The notes beneath the pieces are model-generated. The model ran no database searches. It saw only the letters and a program-made list of their open reading frames with translations, and was not told the DNA's origin. Shown in pieces: positions 7,430 to 13,712 of a stretch of DNA of 36,307 nucleotides (positions are counted from its first letter, which is position 1; each line of letters starts with the position of its first letter). This DNA comes from UBA3478 sp046048095 (GTDB lineage Bacteria > Bacteroidota > Bacteroidia > Flavobacteriales > Flavobacteriaceae): NCBI GenBank assembly GCA_046048095.1, contig JBJOGS010000002.1:1-36307 (forward strand). The letters run 5' to 3'. The position numbers were made by a program, and so were the translations under genes.

Positions 7430-8272
7430 ATGAATCTAACCTACCTCAACGATTTAACTCAGCAAGTAAGACGAGACATTTTGCGCATGGTGCATCAAGT
7501 TAATTCTGGGCACCCAGGCGGATCACTCGGATGCACCGAATTCATGGTGGCCCTGTATCAAGTGCTGATGGAGCGCCATCCTCATTTTGAAATGGACGGT
7601 CGCAATGAGGATTTATTTTTTCTCTCTAATGGTCATATTTCTCCGGTGCTTTACAGTGTGCTTGCCCGAAGCGGATACTTTGATATAGCCGAACTCTCTA
7701 CGTTCAGAAAGATTGATTCTAGGCTGCAAGGCCATCCGACCACCCACGATAAGCTTCCGGGAGTACGCATCGCTTCTGGTTCATTGGGTCAAGGGCTATC
7801 AGTGGCCATTGGCGCTGGTTTGAGCAAAAAATTAAACGGTGATTCAAAACTCGTTTATAGCCTACATGGAGACGGAGAAATGCAAGAAGGGCAAAACTGG
7901 GAGGCTATCATGTATGCCGGATCCAAACAAGTAGATAATCTCATCGCCACAATAGATTTAAATGGCCAGCAAATCGACGGAAGCACTAAAGAGGTTCTTG
8001 ACTTAGGCGACCTTGGACAGAAATTTGAAGCCTTTGGCTGGCAGGTGCTTCACATTGAACAAGGGAATGATCTCGAAGCGATCATCGAAGGGATGAAAAA
8101 AGCCAAGGCAAAAACAGGCCAAAAACGCCCGGTGGCCGTGATGCTGCATACGGTAATGGGCCATGGAGTTGATTTTATGATGCACACGCATGCATGGCAC
8201 GGCAAAGCTCCAAACGACGAGCAATTAGCCGTTGCGTTAGCTCAAAATCCAGAAACACTAGGCGACTATTAA
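7430..8272 (+). CDS. transketolase, N-terminal (TPP-binding) subunit
   Basis: First half of a two-gene transketolase of the non-oxidative pentose phosphate pathway. The 280 residues contain the diphosphate-binding part: NSGHPGGSLG (25-34), ASGSLGQGLSVAIGAGLS, and the thiamine diphosphate/metal motif from HGDGEMQEGQNWE (146-158) to IDLNGQQIDG. I chose ATG 7430; a TTG at 7409 would overlap the promoter box. The partner gene starts 16 nt after the stop. Split transketolases are normal in Bacteroidota, so this is not a frameshift: each half has its own start and complete domain. Confidence 0.96.
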   Translation: MNLTYLNDLTQQVRRDILRMVHQVNSGHPGGSLGCTEFMVALYQVLMERHPHFEMDGRNEDLFFLSNGHISPVLYSVLARSGYFDIAELSTFRKIDSRLQGHPTTHDKLPGVRIASGSLGQGLSVAIGAGLSKKLNGDSKLVYSLHGDGEMQEGQNWEAIMYAGSKQVDNLIATIDLNGQQIDGSTKEVLDLGDLGQKFEAFGWQVLHIEQGNDLEAIIEGMKKAKAKTGQKRPVAVMLHTVMGHGVDFMMHTHAWHGKAPNDEQLAVALAQNPETLGDY

Positions 8273-8288
8273 TTCGGAACCCCTACTC

Positions 8289-9242
8289 ATGAAATACACA
8301 GATCAAGGACAAAAAGATACGCGAAGCGGATTTGGAGATGCGATGACAGAATTGGGCCGTACCAATCCCAATGTAGTTGCGCTATGTGCTGACCTCATCG
8401 GCTCATTGAAATTAGAAACATTCATCGAAGAAAACCCAGAGCGTTTTTTTCAAGTAGGTATAGCTGAGGCGAATATGATTGGTTTAGCGGCAGGGCTTAC
8501 TATTGGAGGAAAGATTCCATTCACCTCTACCTTCGCAAATTTCTCAACCGGACGGGTATACGACCAAATTCGCCAATCTGTCGCCTATTCAGACAAAAAC
8601 GTTAAAATCTGTGCTTCGCATGCAGGAATCACCTTAGGAGAAGACGGTGCCACCCATCAGATTCTCGAAGATATCGGTCTAATGAAGATGCTTCCTGGAA
8701 TGACGGTAATTAATCCTTGTGATTACAATCAAACTAAGGCAGCTACCTTAGCCATCGCTGAACACCACGGACCGGTTTACCTGCGTTTTGGAAGACCAAA
8801 GGTCGCCAATTTCACTGCGAAAGATCAGCCATTTGAAATCGGAAAAGCATTACTGCTTCATGAAGGAAGCGATGTAACCATTGCTGCCACCGGACATCTG
8901 GTATGGGAAGCTCTATTAGCGGCAGAAGCGCTTCAAGAAAAAGGAATCTCCGCTGAAGTAATAAATATTCACACGATTAAACCGCTAGACGAAGAGGCGA
9001 TACTGCGCTCAGTGCGTAAAACTCGTTGCCTAGTAAGTGCCGAAGAACACAATTATTTAGGAGGTCTAGGTGAGAGTATCGCTCGCACTCTAGCGCAACA
9101 CGAGCCTACGGTGCAAGAGTTTATAGCTACCCAGGACACCTTTGGAGAAAGTGGCACGCCTGACCAGCTCATGGCGAAATACAAACTGAATGCTCCTGCC
9201 ATTGTAGAGGCGGCACTGAAAGCAATTAGTCGAAAAGCATAA
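8289..9242 (+). CDS. transketolase, C-terminal (pyrimidine-binding) subunit
   Basis: Second half of the split transketolase, 317 residues. It carries the pyrimidine domain, with the catalytic glutamate in QVGIAEANMIGLAAGL, followed by FTSTFANFSTGRVYDQIRQS and the histidine loop ASHAGITLGEDGATHQ, and the C-terminal transketolase domain from about 190 (DVTIAATGHLVWEALLAAE). It would dimerise with the product of the preceding gene to form each active site. The two are surely one transcript (16-nt gap). The outer-membrane barrel gene follows after 4 nt. Confidence 0.96.
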   Translation: MKYTDQGQKDTRSGFGDAMTELGRTNPNVVALCADLIGSLKLETFIEENPERFFQVGIAEANMIGLAAGLTIGGKIPFTSTFANFSTGRVYDQIRQSVAYSDKNVKICASHAGITLGEDGATHQILEDIGLMKMLPGMTVINPCDYNQTKAATLAIAEHHGPVYLRFGRPKVANFTAKDQPFEIGKALLLHEGSDVTIAATGHLVWEALLAAEALQEKGISAEVINIHTIKPLDEEAILRSVRKTRCLVSAEEHNYLGGLGESIARTLAQHEPTVQEFIATQDTFGESGTPDQLMAKYKLNAPAIVEAALKAISRKA

Positions 9243-9246
9243 GCCA

Positions 9247-9843
9247 ATGAAAATACTTAAACACTTCATCATCCTAAGTTTTTTGAGCGCTGGAATAACT
9301 GTGCACGCTCAATCTCAAGGCTCGAGTTGGGGCCTTCGTGGTGGCTTAAACTACAATTCAAATGGTGAATTGCTAAGCGAAGCATCCGCCTTACCTAAAA
9401 ACGCAAAATCGAATGCCGGATTTCATCTAGGCGTATACAAGAAAATAGACATTTTAGGATTCTTTCTGCGTCCCGAACTTGTTTACACTGAAACAACGGC
9501 TTCGTATAACGGAGACGATTTGACCCTCACCAAGCTCGATCTACCTTTTAATCTCGGATCTGGATTCATTGGCCCCACCTATATCTTTGCTGGTCCAAGT
9601 TTACAATATGTACTTTCTAGTGAGTTTGCTGATGTCGCCACAGCGACGTCGCTTAATGACATTTCGGTTGGAGCCAATTTTGGAGTAGGACTTTCACTGA
9701 ATAAACTCAGTATTGATTTGCGCTACGAACGCGGACTCACTGATAAAGAAATGCGATTTGTCACCCAGAAAGTGTATAAAGAAGCGCGCATAGACACGCG
9801 CCAAGATCAATTAATCTTGAGTGTGCTGCTTCAATTGAATTAA
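9247..9843 (+). CDS. outer-membrane beta-barrel protein, PorT-like
   Basis: A 198-residue exported protein. An N-terminal signal peptide (KILKHFIILSFLSAGITVHA) with probable cleavage near HAQ/SQ leads into alternating amphipathic strands: WGLRGGLNYNSNG, GFFLRPELVYTET, LDLPFNLGSGFIGPTYIFAG, LSLNKLSIDLRYERGL and the final aromatic-free strand LILSVLLQLN. This is the shape of the small porin-like family common in Bacteroidota; the specific function is unknown. It follows transketolase by 4 nt and is probably read through from it, though the functions are unrelated. It converges on the lipoprotein gene with a 14-nt gap. Confidence 0.8.
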   Translation: MKILKHFIILSFLSAGITVHAQSQGSSWGLRGGLNYNSNGELLSEASALPKNAKSNAGFHLGVYKKIDILGFFLRPELVYTETTASYNGDDLTLTKLDLPFNLGSGFIGPTYIFAGPSLQYVLSSEFADVATATSLNDISVGANFGVGLSLNKLSIDLRYERGLTDKEMRFVTQKVYKEARIDTRQDQLILSVLLQLN

Positions 9844-9857
9844 CTAACGGCCTCTAT

Positions 9858-10808
9858 TTAGTCGCAACGATCGCAATCCCCATCTCCATCAGCATCATAA
9901 CACTCCGTGGGATCTAGGGGGTCTAGGCCTAAAAAAATTTCGCAGGCCGTAGGTGTTCCGTCACCATCATCATCCGGATCAAAGTAATTCGGCAGTACGG
10001 CGCGACCATTTGCAATCTCGTCATCTAGATCGGTATTATCGTCAAAAAGGTAGCCGTTATTATTCAAATCTTCTAAGTACGAAGGAACGCCGTCCCCATC
10101 ATGATCGGTGACTTTGCGCGATAAGACCTTTATTTCAAAAAACATGGCTCCATAGGCAGGAATCGTAGCTTGAGCATTCTGATAGGGACCTAATGCCGAA
10201 CCGAAAAAGAAAAATCCTTTACCGGCATCTAAGGCGCTAAAGGTTCCGTCAGGGTTATCGACAATCTGAGTAGCTGACTTAAGTAGGGCTGCCCCTTCTG
10301 CAAACCCCCTAAACCCCTGTTGAGGTGCCTGAATTCGCGCCAAATCAAACCAAGACCCCCCTTGCTTCACCTGATCAAAAAGATTGAGATCCAAAGTGCG
10401 ACCCGCATACTGTACATACACCGAATCAGCAGTAGCTACCGAATTGCCCGCCCCCGCTTCAACTATAAAGTAGTATAAATTATGAGCGATACCATTAGCT
10501 ATTTCATCTTCAGTGTAGTCATCGAGGTTTAAATTGTGTTCAGAAGGTCTCACTCGTACCTCTTTCACCTGCAATCTTGGATCGTTCCAGAGGGCTAACG
10601 ATTTCGGAGGGGCACCATCTAGTGGCTTAATCGCATCGGATTCGTCGTAATAATGAGACTGCAAAAAGGCCTCTAATTCGGCTTGATTCTGTGCATTAAT
10701 CGTTGACAACGCCTCAATCTCGACCGGAGTAAAGTCGTTGTTATCGTTATTGTTACTGCAAGAAACAAACACCAAAGCCGCTAAGAGTAGCGCGAAACCC
10801 TTTTTCAT
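9858..10808 (-). CDS. FKBP-like lipoprotein with calcium-motif tail
   Basis: 316 residues. The signal peptide ends in a lipobox (LVFVSC, lipidated C17), followed by an Asn/Asp-rich spacer, so it should be anchored in the outer membrane facing the periplasm or surface. About residues 80-235 resemble an FKBP-type peptidyl-prolyl isomerase domain as found in flavobacterial lipoproteins (VYVQYAGRTLDLNLFD, FRGFAEGAALLKSA, FFFGSALGPYQ, IPAYGAMFFEIKVLS). The tail holds several DxDxDG-type calcium loops (DHDGDGVPSYLEDLNNNG, DPDDDGDGTP, DADGDGDCD) resembling thrombospondin type 3 repeats, and ends in a Cys pair. I see no type IX secretion signal. Whether the isomerase is active is not clear, as active-site aromatics are hard to assign. 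Confidence 0.75.
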   Translation of the reverse strand: MKKGFALLLAALVFVSCSNNNDNNDFTPVEIEALSTINAQNQAELEAFLQSHYYDESDAIKPLDGAPPKSLALWNDPRLQVKEVRVRPSEHNLNLDDYTEDEIANGIAHNLYYFIVEAGAGNSVATADSVYVQYAGRTLDLNLFDQVKQGGSWFDLARIQAPQQGFRGFAEGAALLKSATQIVDNPDGTFSALDAGKGFFFFGSALGPYQNAQATIPAYGAMFFEIKVLSRKVTDHDGDGVPSYLEDLNNNGYLFDDNTDLDDEIANGRAVLPNYFDPDDDGDGTPTACEIFLGLDPLDPTECYDADGDGDCDRCD

Positions 10809-10855
10809 AAAATCATTTGGAGGTCAACATCGCGGCGCAAGATACAATTTTCCAC

Positions 10856-10863
10856 TATTTTTG
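10856..10863 (+). promoter_or_regulatory. candidate -7 box for the S4-protein/PRTase pair
   Basis: TATTTTTG fits TAnnTTTG and ends 28 nt before the ATG at 10892. It lies in the divergent gap to the lipoprotein gene. No TTG at the expected distance was seen. Confidence 0.4.
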
Positions 10864-10891
10864 CTTTGACGGTGACTCCAATTTTAACAGC

Positions 10892-11263
10892 ATGCGGATA
10901 GACAAATTTCTTTGGGCGCTCAGGTACTTTAAGACCCGTTCGATTGCAACTGAGGCCGTTAAAAAAGAGAAGGCGAAGGTCAATTCACTTGTGGCAAAAC
11001 CCTCAAAAGAGGTATTTGTCGGTGACCACATCAGTATTCGCATTCAACAGGTCAATTATGAATTAGAAGTATTGGCCCTACCTGAATCTCGGGTCTCAGC
11101 AAAGCTAGTAGATCAGTTTAGAAAAGACACCACTTTGGCCGAAGCTTTAGCGCATAAGCAACAGGTAGAGGCGGCGCAAAAACACTACCGTCAAAAAGGG
11201 CTAGGAAGACCAACTAAAAAAGAACGTCGTTCTCTAACCTCCTATAAAGAACAAGGCGAATGA
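10892..11263 (+). CDS. RNA-binding S4-domain protein, Hsp15-like
   Basis: 123 residues. The N-terminus MRIDKFLWALRYFKTRSIATE is a typical S4 RNA-binding fold as in Hsp15, the heat-shock protein that recognises 50S subunits carrying stalled nascent chains. The domain covers about 1-65 and the C-terminus is basic (KGLGRPTKKERRSL), as in Hsp15. A longer frame from 10817 exists but has no support; the ATG at 10892 gives the usual start and length. The last bases overlap the next gene as ATGA, so translation is coupled to the phosphoribosyltransferase. Confidence 0.88.
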   Translation: MRIDKFLWALRYFKTRSIATEAVKKEKAKVNSLVAKPSKEVFVGDHISIRIQQVNYELEVLALPESRVSAKLVDQFRKDTTLAEALAHKQQVEAAQKHYRQKGLGRPTKKERRSLTSYKEQGE

Positions 11264-11754
11264 AAGAAGTCATTTTAACCCACGACCAGATCACCCATAT
11301 TTTGAGAAGAATGGCGTTTCAAATTTTAGAGTCTAACGCCAATGAGACGCAATTAATCATTGCAGGTATTGATGGCAGCGGCTACATACTCGCCCAAAAA
11401 ATTGCTACAGCACTTGAAGAGGTAAGTGATTTAAAGCTAGTAGTCATTAAAGTAAGCCTCAATAAGAAAGCACCAAAAGCCGAAGAAATAACCTTAGATC
11501 ATACCTCATCACTTTCAGATGAATCTGTGGTACTCGTAGACGACGTGCTCAACTCTGGCGCCACTCTCATGTACGGCTGTCTGCCGTTTCTTCAACAAGG
11601 GGTGCGTAAACTAAAAACCGCAGTCTTGGTCAATCGCAATCACAAACGCTTTCCGGTGAAAGCCGATTTTAAAGGAATTTCACTTTCAACCTCTACTCAG
11701 ACTCATGTCGAGGTTACCCTTGATACAAACGCCTATTCAGCGTACCTCGAGTAA
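11260..11754 (+). CDS. phosphoribosyltransferase, PyrR-like
   Basis: 164-residue type I phosphoribosyltransferase. The PRPP loop is VVLVDDVLNSGAT (90-102). An N-terminal hood (TLTHDQ-like start) and IIAGIDGSGYILAQKIA are as in the PyrR/uracil-PRT group. In Bacteroidota such proteins are often annotated as PyrR-like, but there is no pyrimidine gene or attenuator nearby, so the substrate (uracil, hypoxanthine or other) is open. It overlaps the preceding S4 gene by 4 nt and converges with aroK, overlapping its 3' end by 18 nt. Confidence 0.85.
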   Translation: MKEVILTHDQITHILRRMAFQILESNANETQLIIAGIDGSGYILAQKIATALEEVSDLKLVVIKVSLNKKAPKAEEITLDHTSSLSDESVVLVDDVLNSGATLMYGCLPFLQQGVRKLKTAVLVNRNHKRFPVKADFKGISLSTSTQTHVEVTLDTNAYSAYLE

Positions 11755-12261
11755 TTTATTGATCTCATTGACGATTTCTTTAGGGGTTTTTGAGGCAATC
11801 GCCAGTGAGTGATCTGCGCGCTCATAAAACGGCATACGTTCAAAGAGGTGCTTACCAATAAATTCAGCCAAATCAGACTCTGAGCGCCCATAAAGCAGTG
11901 GCCGCTCTTGCTGTCCATTAGAAAGACGACTGGTCAATTCAGCCACACTAGCCTTGAGATAAATCGAAAGTACGCCAGGAGTCTCTTCTATAAGGTCCAT
12001 ATTCGATCCATAGCACGGGGTGCCTCCTCCTAAAGCGAGTATAAAATGCGTAGAATCATCCAGCAATTCTTGAAGCACTGCTGCCTCTTTCTTTCTAAAG
12101 AAAACCTCGCCTTTTTGATCAAAAATTTTCGACACTGGCATGCCCACACGGCGAGCAATCTCTTCGTCTAAGTCTTTGAATGGCAGATTCAGAAGGTCGG
12201 ATAGCGCTTGACCAATAGTAGACTTACCCGAACCCATATATCCCAAAAGGACTATTTTCAT
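11737..12261 (-). CDS. aroK: shikimate kinase
   Basis: Phosphorylates shikimate in the aromatic amino acid pathway. 174 residues with the P-loop GYMGSGKST (7-15), the shikimate-binding DLDEEIARR, FFRKKEAAVL (arginine contact) and GGGTPC, and the lid NGQQERPLLYG. Length and motif order are normal. Single gene on the minus strand; its 3' end overlaps the convergent phosphoribosyltransferase gene. Its promoter box lies in the 53-nt gap to tRNA-Lys. Confidence 0.96.
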   Translation of the reverse strand: MKIVLLGYMGSGKSTIGQALSDLLNLPFKDLDEEIARRVGMPVSKIFDQKGEVFFRKKEAAVLQELLDDSTHFILALGGGTPCYGSNMDLIEETPGVLSIYLKASVAELTSRLSNGQQERPLLYGRSESDLAEFIGKHLFERMPFYERADHSLAIASKTPKEIVNEINKLLEVR

Positions 12262-12272
12262 AGCTTACAATG

Positions 12273-12302
12273 TTGGATTATCAAATATAGCCCTTATATT
12301 TG
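12273..12302 (+). promoter_or_regulatory. promoter of tRNA-Lys
   Basis: TTG (12273-12275), a 19-nt spacer and TATATTTG (12295-12302) match the Bacteroidota consensus fully. Transcription would start about 6 nt before the mature tRNA. The box forms a perfect inverted repeat with the aroK box (CAAATATA-GCCCT-TATATTTG). Confidence 0.8.
12282..12289 (-). promoter_or_regulatory. candidate -7 box for aroK
   Basis: TATATTTG on the minus strand ends 20 nt before the aroK ATG. It lies between the two elements of the tRNA-Lys promoter, so both promoters cannot be occupied at once. No clear TTG element upstream. Confidence 0.5.
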
Positions 12303-12314
12303 CAGCCGCTAAAC

Positions 12315-12387
12315 GACTTGGTAGCTCAGCTGGTAGAGCAATACACTTTTAATGTATGGGTCCTGGGTTCGAGCCCCAGCCAAGTCA
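12315..12387 (+). tRNA. tRNA-Lys (anticodon TTT)
   Basis: A 73-nt cloverleaf: acceptor GACTTGG/CCAAGTC, D-stem GCTC/GAGC with loop AGCTGGTA, anticodon stem ATACA/TGTAT around CTTTTAA, variable GGGTC, T-stem CTGGG/CCCAG around TTCGAGC, discriminator A. No CCA is encoded. All stems pair fully. It has its own promoter and terminator. Confidence 0.98.
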
Positions 12388-12389
12388 CA

Positions 12390-12421
12390 AAGAGTTAAGG
12401 CCACTGTCTTAACTCTTTTTT
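12390..12421 (+). terminator. terminator after tRNA-Lys
   Basis: Ten-bp perfect stem AAGAGTTAAG/CTTAACTCTT with an 8-nt loop and a run of T. It starts 3 nt after the tRNA. The next tRNA begins only 7 nt after the T run, so tRNA-Leu must come from read-through or a promoter overlapping this site. Confidence 0.85.
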
Positions 12422-12427
12422 GTCTTA

Positions 12428-12511
12428 GCTCACGTGGTGGAATTGGTAGACACGCCATCTTGAGGGGGTGGTGTCCGATTGGATGTGCTGGTTCGACTCC
12501 AGTCGTGAGCA
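12428..12511 (+). tRNA. tRNA-Leu (anticodon GAG)
   Basis: An 84-nt class II tRNA: acceptor GCTCACG/CGTGAGC, D-stem GTG/CAC, anticodon stem CCATC/GGTGG around TTGAGGG (anticodon GAG), a long variable arm of 15 nt, T-stem GCTGG/CCAGT around TTCGACT, discriminator A. No CCA encoded. Its last 10 nt are part of a 56-bp direct repeat. Confidence 0.97.
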
Positions 12512-12557
12512 CTTAAGGATCAAAAATGAAAGCACTGCCGAAAGGCGGTGCTTTTTT
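12502..12557 (+). repeat. 56-bp direct repeat, copy 1 (tRNA-Leu 3' end plus terminator)
   Basis: Identical base for base to 12685-12740, offset 183. It starts in the last 10 nt of tRNA-Leu and runs through the terminator. The repeat behaves like an attachment-site duplication or a relic of tandem duplication. Confidence 0.93.
12529..12557 (+). terminator. terminator after tRNA-Leu (repeat copy 1)
   Basis: Stem AAAGCACTGCC/GGCGGTGCTTT (11 bp with one G-T pair), GAAA tetraloop, then TTTTTT. Confidence 0.92.
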
Positions 12558-12684
12558 GTTTGAGCTAAACTGGCCCAAAACATTTTTGAGGCCAGTTGGG
12601 TGAGAACAAAGACGCATGTGCCCGCATGCGATTATTTTTGATTTAGACTACGGGCAAGACTTGAGCTGCAGAAGGCGACCCCAT
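12558..12684. other. 127-bp structured non-coding insert between the direct repeats
   Basis: No open frame, tRNA or recognisable gene. It holds two hairpins: 12568-12597 (AACTGGCCCAAAA / TTTTG-A-GGCCAGTT, 13 bp with one bulged A, 3-nt loop) and 12613-12630 (CGCATG/CATGCG, loop TGCCCG) followed by ATTATTTTTG. The second loop TGCCCG is the exact complement of CGGGCA at 12651-12656, so a pseudoknot is possible. It could be a remnant of a lost element or a small RNA; the sequence alone does not decide. Confidence 0.55.
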
Positions 12685-12740
12685 GTCGTGAGCACTTAAG
12701 GATCAAAAATGAAAGCACTGCCGAAAGGCGGTGCTTTTTT
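12685..12740 (+). repeat. 56-bp direct repeat, copy 2
   Basis: Second identical copy: 10 nt of the tRNA-Leu acceptor end, then the same spacer and terminator. Here it is detached from any tRNA and lies 69 nt before the MerR gene. Confidence 0.93.
12712..12740 (+). terminator. terminator, repeat copy 2, upstream of the carotenoid operon
   Basis: Same stem, GAAA loop and T run as the tRNA-Leu terminator. It would insulate the carotenoid operon from tRNA transcription. Confidence 0.88.
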
Positions 12741-12761
12741 ATTTTATCTGGTCCTTCCAAA

Positions 12762-12788
12762 TTGCTACCATTATTTTAGCTACTTTTG
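12762..12788 (+). promoter_or_regulatory. candidate promoter of the carotenoid operon
   Basis: TTG (12762-12764), 16 nt, then TACTTTTG (12781-12788), one base short of the usual spacing. Box ends 21 nt before the MerR ATG. This is the only promoter-like site before the six-gene operon. No obvious palindromic operator is visible around it. Confidence 0.55.
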
Positions 12789-12809
12789 TTTAAGATTTTT
12801 GAATGAAGA

Positions 12810-13712
12810 ATGAACAGTAGCAAGAAGTATTTCAGTATACGAGATCTTGAAAATCTCTCCGGTATAAAGGCCCATACCATCCGCATCTGGGAGAAACGAT
12901 ACCACTTACTTAGCCCAGAGCGTACTGAAACAAATATCCGCACCTACTCTCTCGAGAGTCTTCAAAAACTCTTAAACATTACACTCCTCTACAACAACGG
13001 ATACAAAATCTCAAAAATTGCCAAAATTCAGGAAACCCATATTCCGAATATGGTCAATGAAATCATTGCCAAGAATAGCGAAAAACATCATGCGGTAAAC
13101 GCGTTTAAGCTGGCGATGGTCAATTTTGACACGGCACAATTTTACAACACCTATAATAGCCTTGTTGCAGAACGAAGCTTTAAAGAAATGTTCAATGACG
13201 TGCTCGTACCACTGATGAATGAGCTCGGCTTGCTTTGGCAGGCAAAGGCCATCAGTCCGGCCCACGAGCATTTCATCACAAGTTTGATTAAACAGAAAAT
13301 TTACATCAATACCGAAAAGTTTCAGAAGCTGCCTCCAACCCGAGAAGACGAAGTATTTGTACTTTATTTACCCGAAGGAGAAATTCACGAAGTCGGTTTG
13401 CTTTTCATGAATTACGAAATTGTTTCAAAAGGATACCGATCCGTTTACCTTGGCCAAGCGAATTCATTAGAAAGCCTCAAAGAATTATTAGGATACTACA
13501 ACCAGGTACACTTTGTCTCTTACTTCACGGTAAGTCCTCAAAATGATGAGATTGACAAATACTTACATGACTTTGATCAGACGCTCTACCGACCAGGATG
13601 TAAACTTTCTATTTTGGGTTACCAAACCCAACGTATGCCCAAAAAACCTCCGTTCGACTACGTTAAAACCTATGAATCCATTGCTCATTTTTCTTCGATT
13701 CTAGAATCATGA
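12810..13712 (+). CDS. MerR-family regulator with B12-binding-type domain (CarH/LitR-like)
   Basis: 300 residues. The N-terminal MerR winged helix (about 8-75) has FSIRDLENLSGIKAHTIRIW and KRYHLLSPERTETNIRTYS. The helical cap (about 95-170) holds the W-x9-EH photoreceptor motif of CarH: W143, E153, H154. The Rossmann-type domain has ExHxxG as EIHEVG, with H193 in the place of the cobalt-binding histidine. Later elements are weaker: VSYFTVS for SxT and ILGY where CarH has GG. CarH-type proteins repress carotenoid genes in the dark with adenosylcobalamin and release DNA in light. Here it heads the carotenoid operon, overlapping crtI as ATGA, and so is expected to control itself too. Whether it still binds B12 is uncertain. 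Confidence 0.88.
   Translation: MNSSKKYFSIRDLENLSGIKAHTIRIWEKRYHLLSPERTETNIRTYSLESLQKLLNITLLYNNGYKISKIAKIQETHIPNMVNEIIAKNSEKHHAVNAFKLAMVNFDTAQFYNTYNSLVAERSFKEMFNDVLVPLMNELGLLWQAKAISPAHEHFITSLIKQKIYINTEKFQKLPPTREDEVFVLYLPEGEIHEVGLLFMNYEIVSKGYRSVYLGQANSLESLKELLGYYNQVHFVSYFTVSPQNDEIDKYLHDFDQTLYRPGCKLSILGYQTQRMPKKPPFDYVKTYESIAHFSSILES

Noticed and set aside
7430..9242. Transketolase in two pieces as a possible frameshift or broken gene
   Set aside because: Each part has its own start, complete domain and a 16-nt gap; split transketolases are standard in this phylum.
12309..12512. 67-residue open frame antisense to both tRNA genes
   Set aside because: It is the translation of the tRNA-Lys and tRNA-Leu complement, a well-known spurious gene type.
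12633..12640. TATTTTTG inside the tRNA-Leu spacer
   Set aside because: It matches TAnnTTTG but lies in the T-rich tail of a hairpin, where such matches arise by chance, and no gene starts at a suitable distance.
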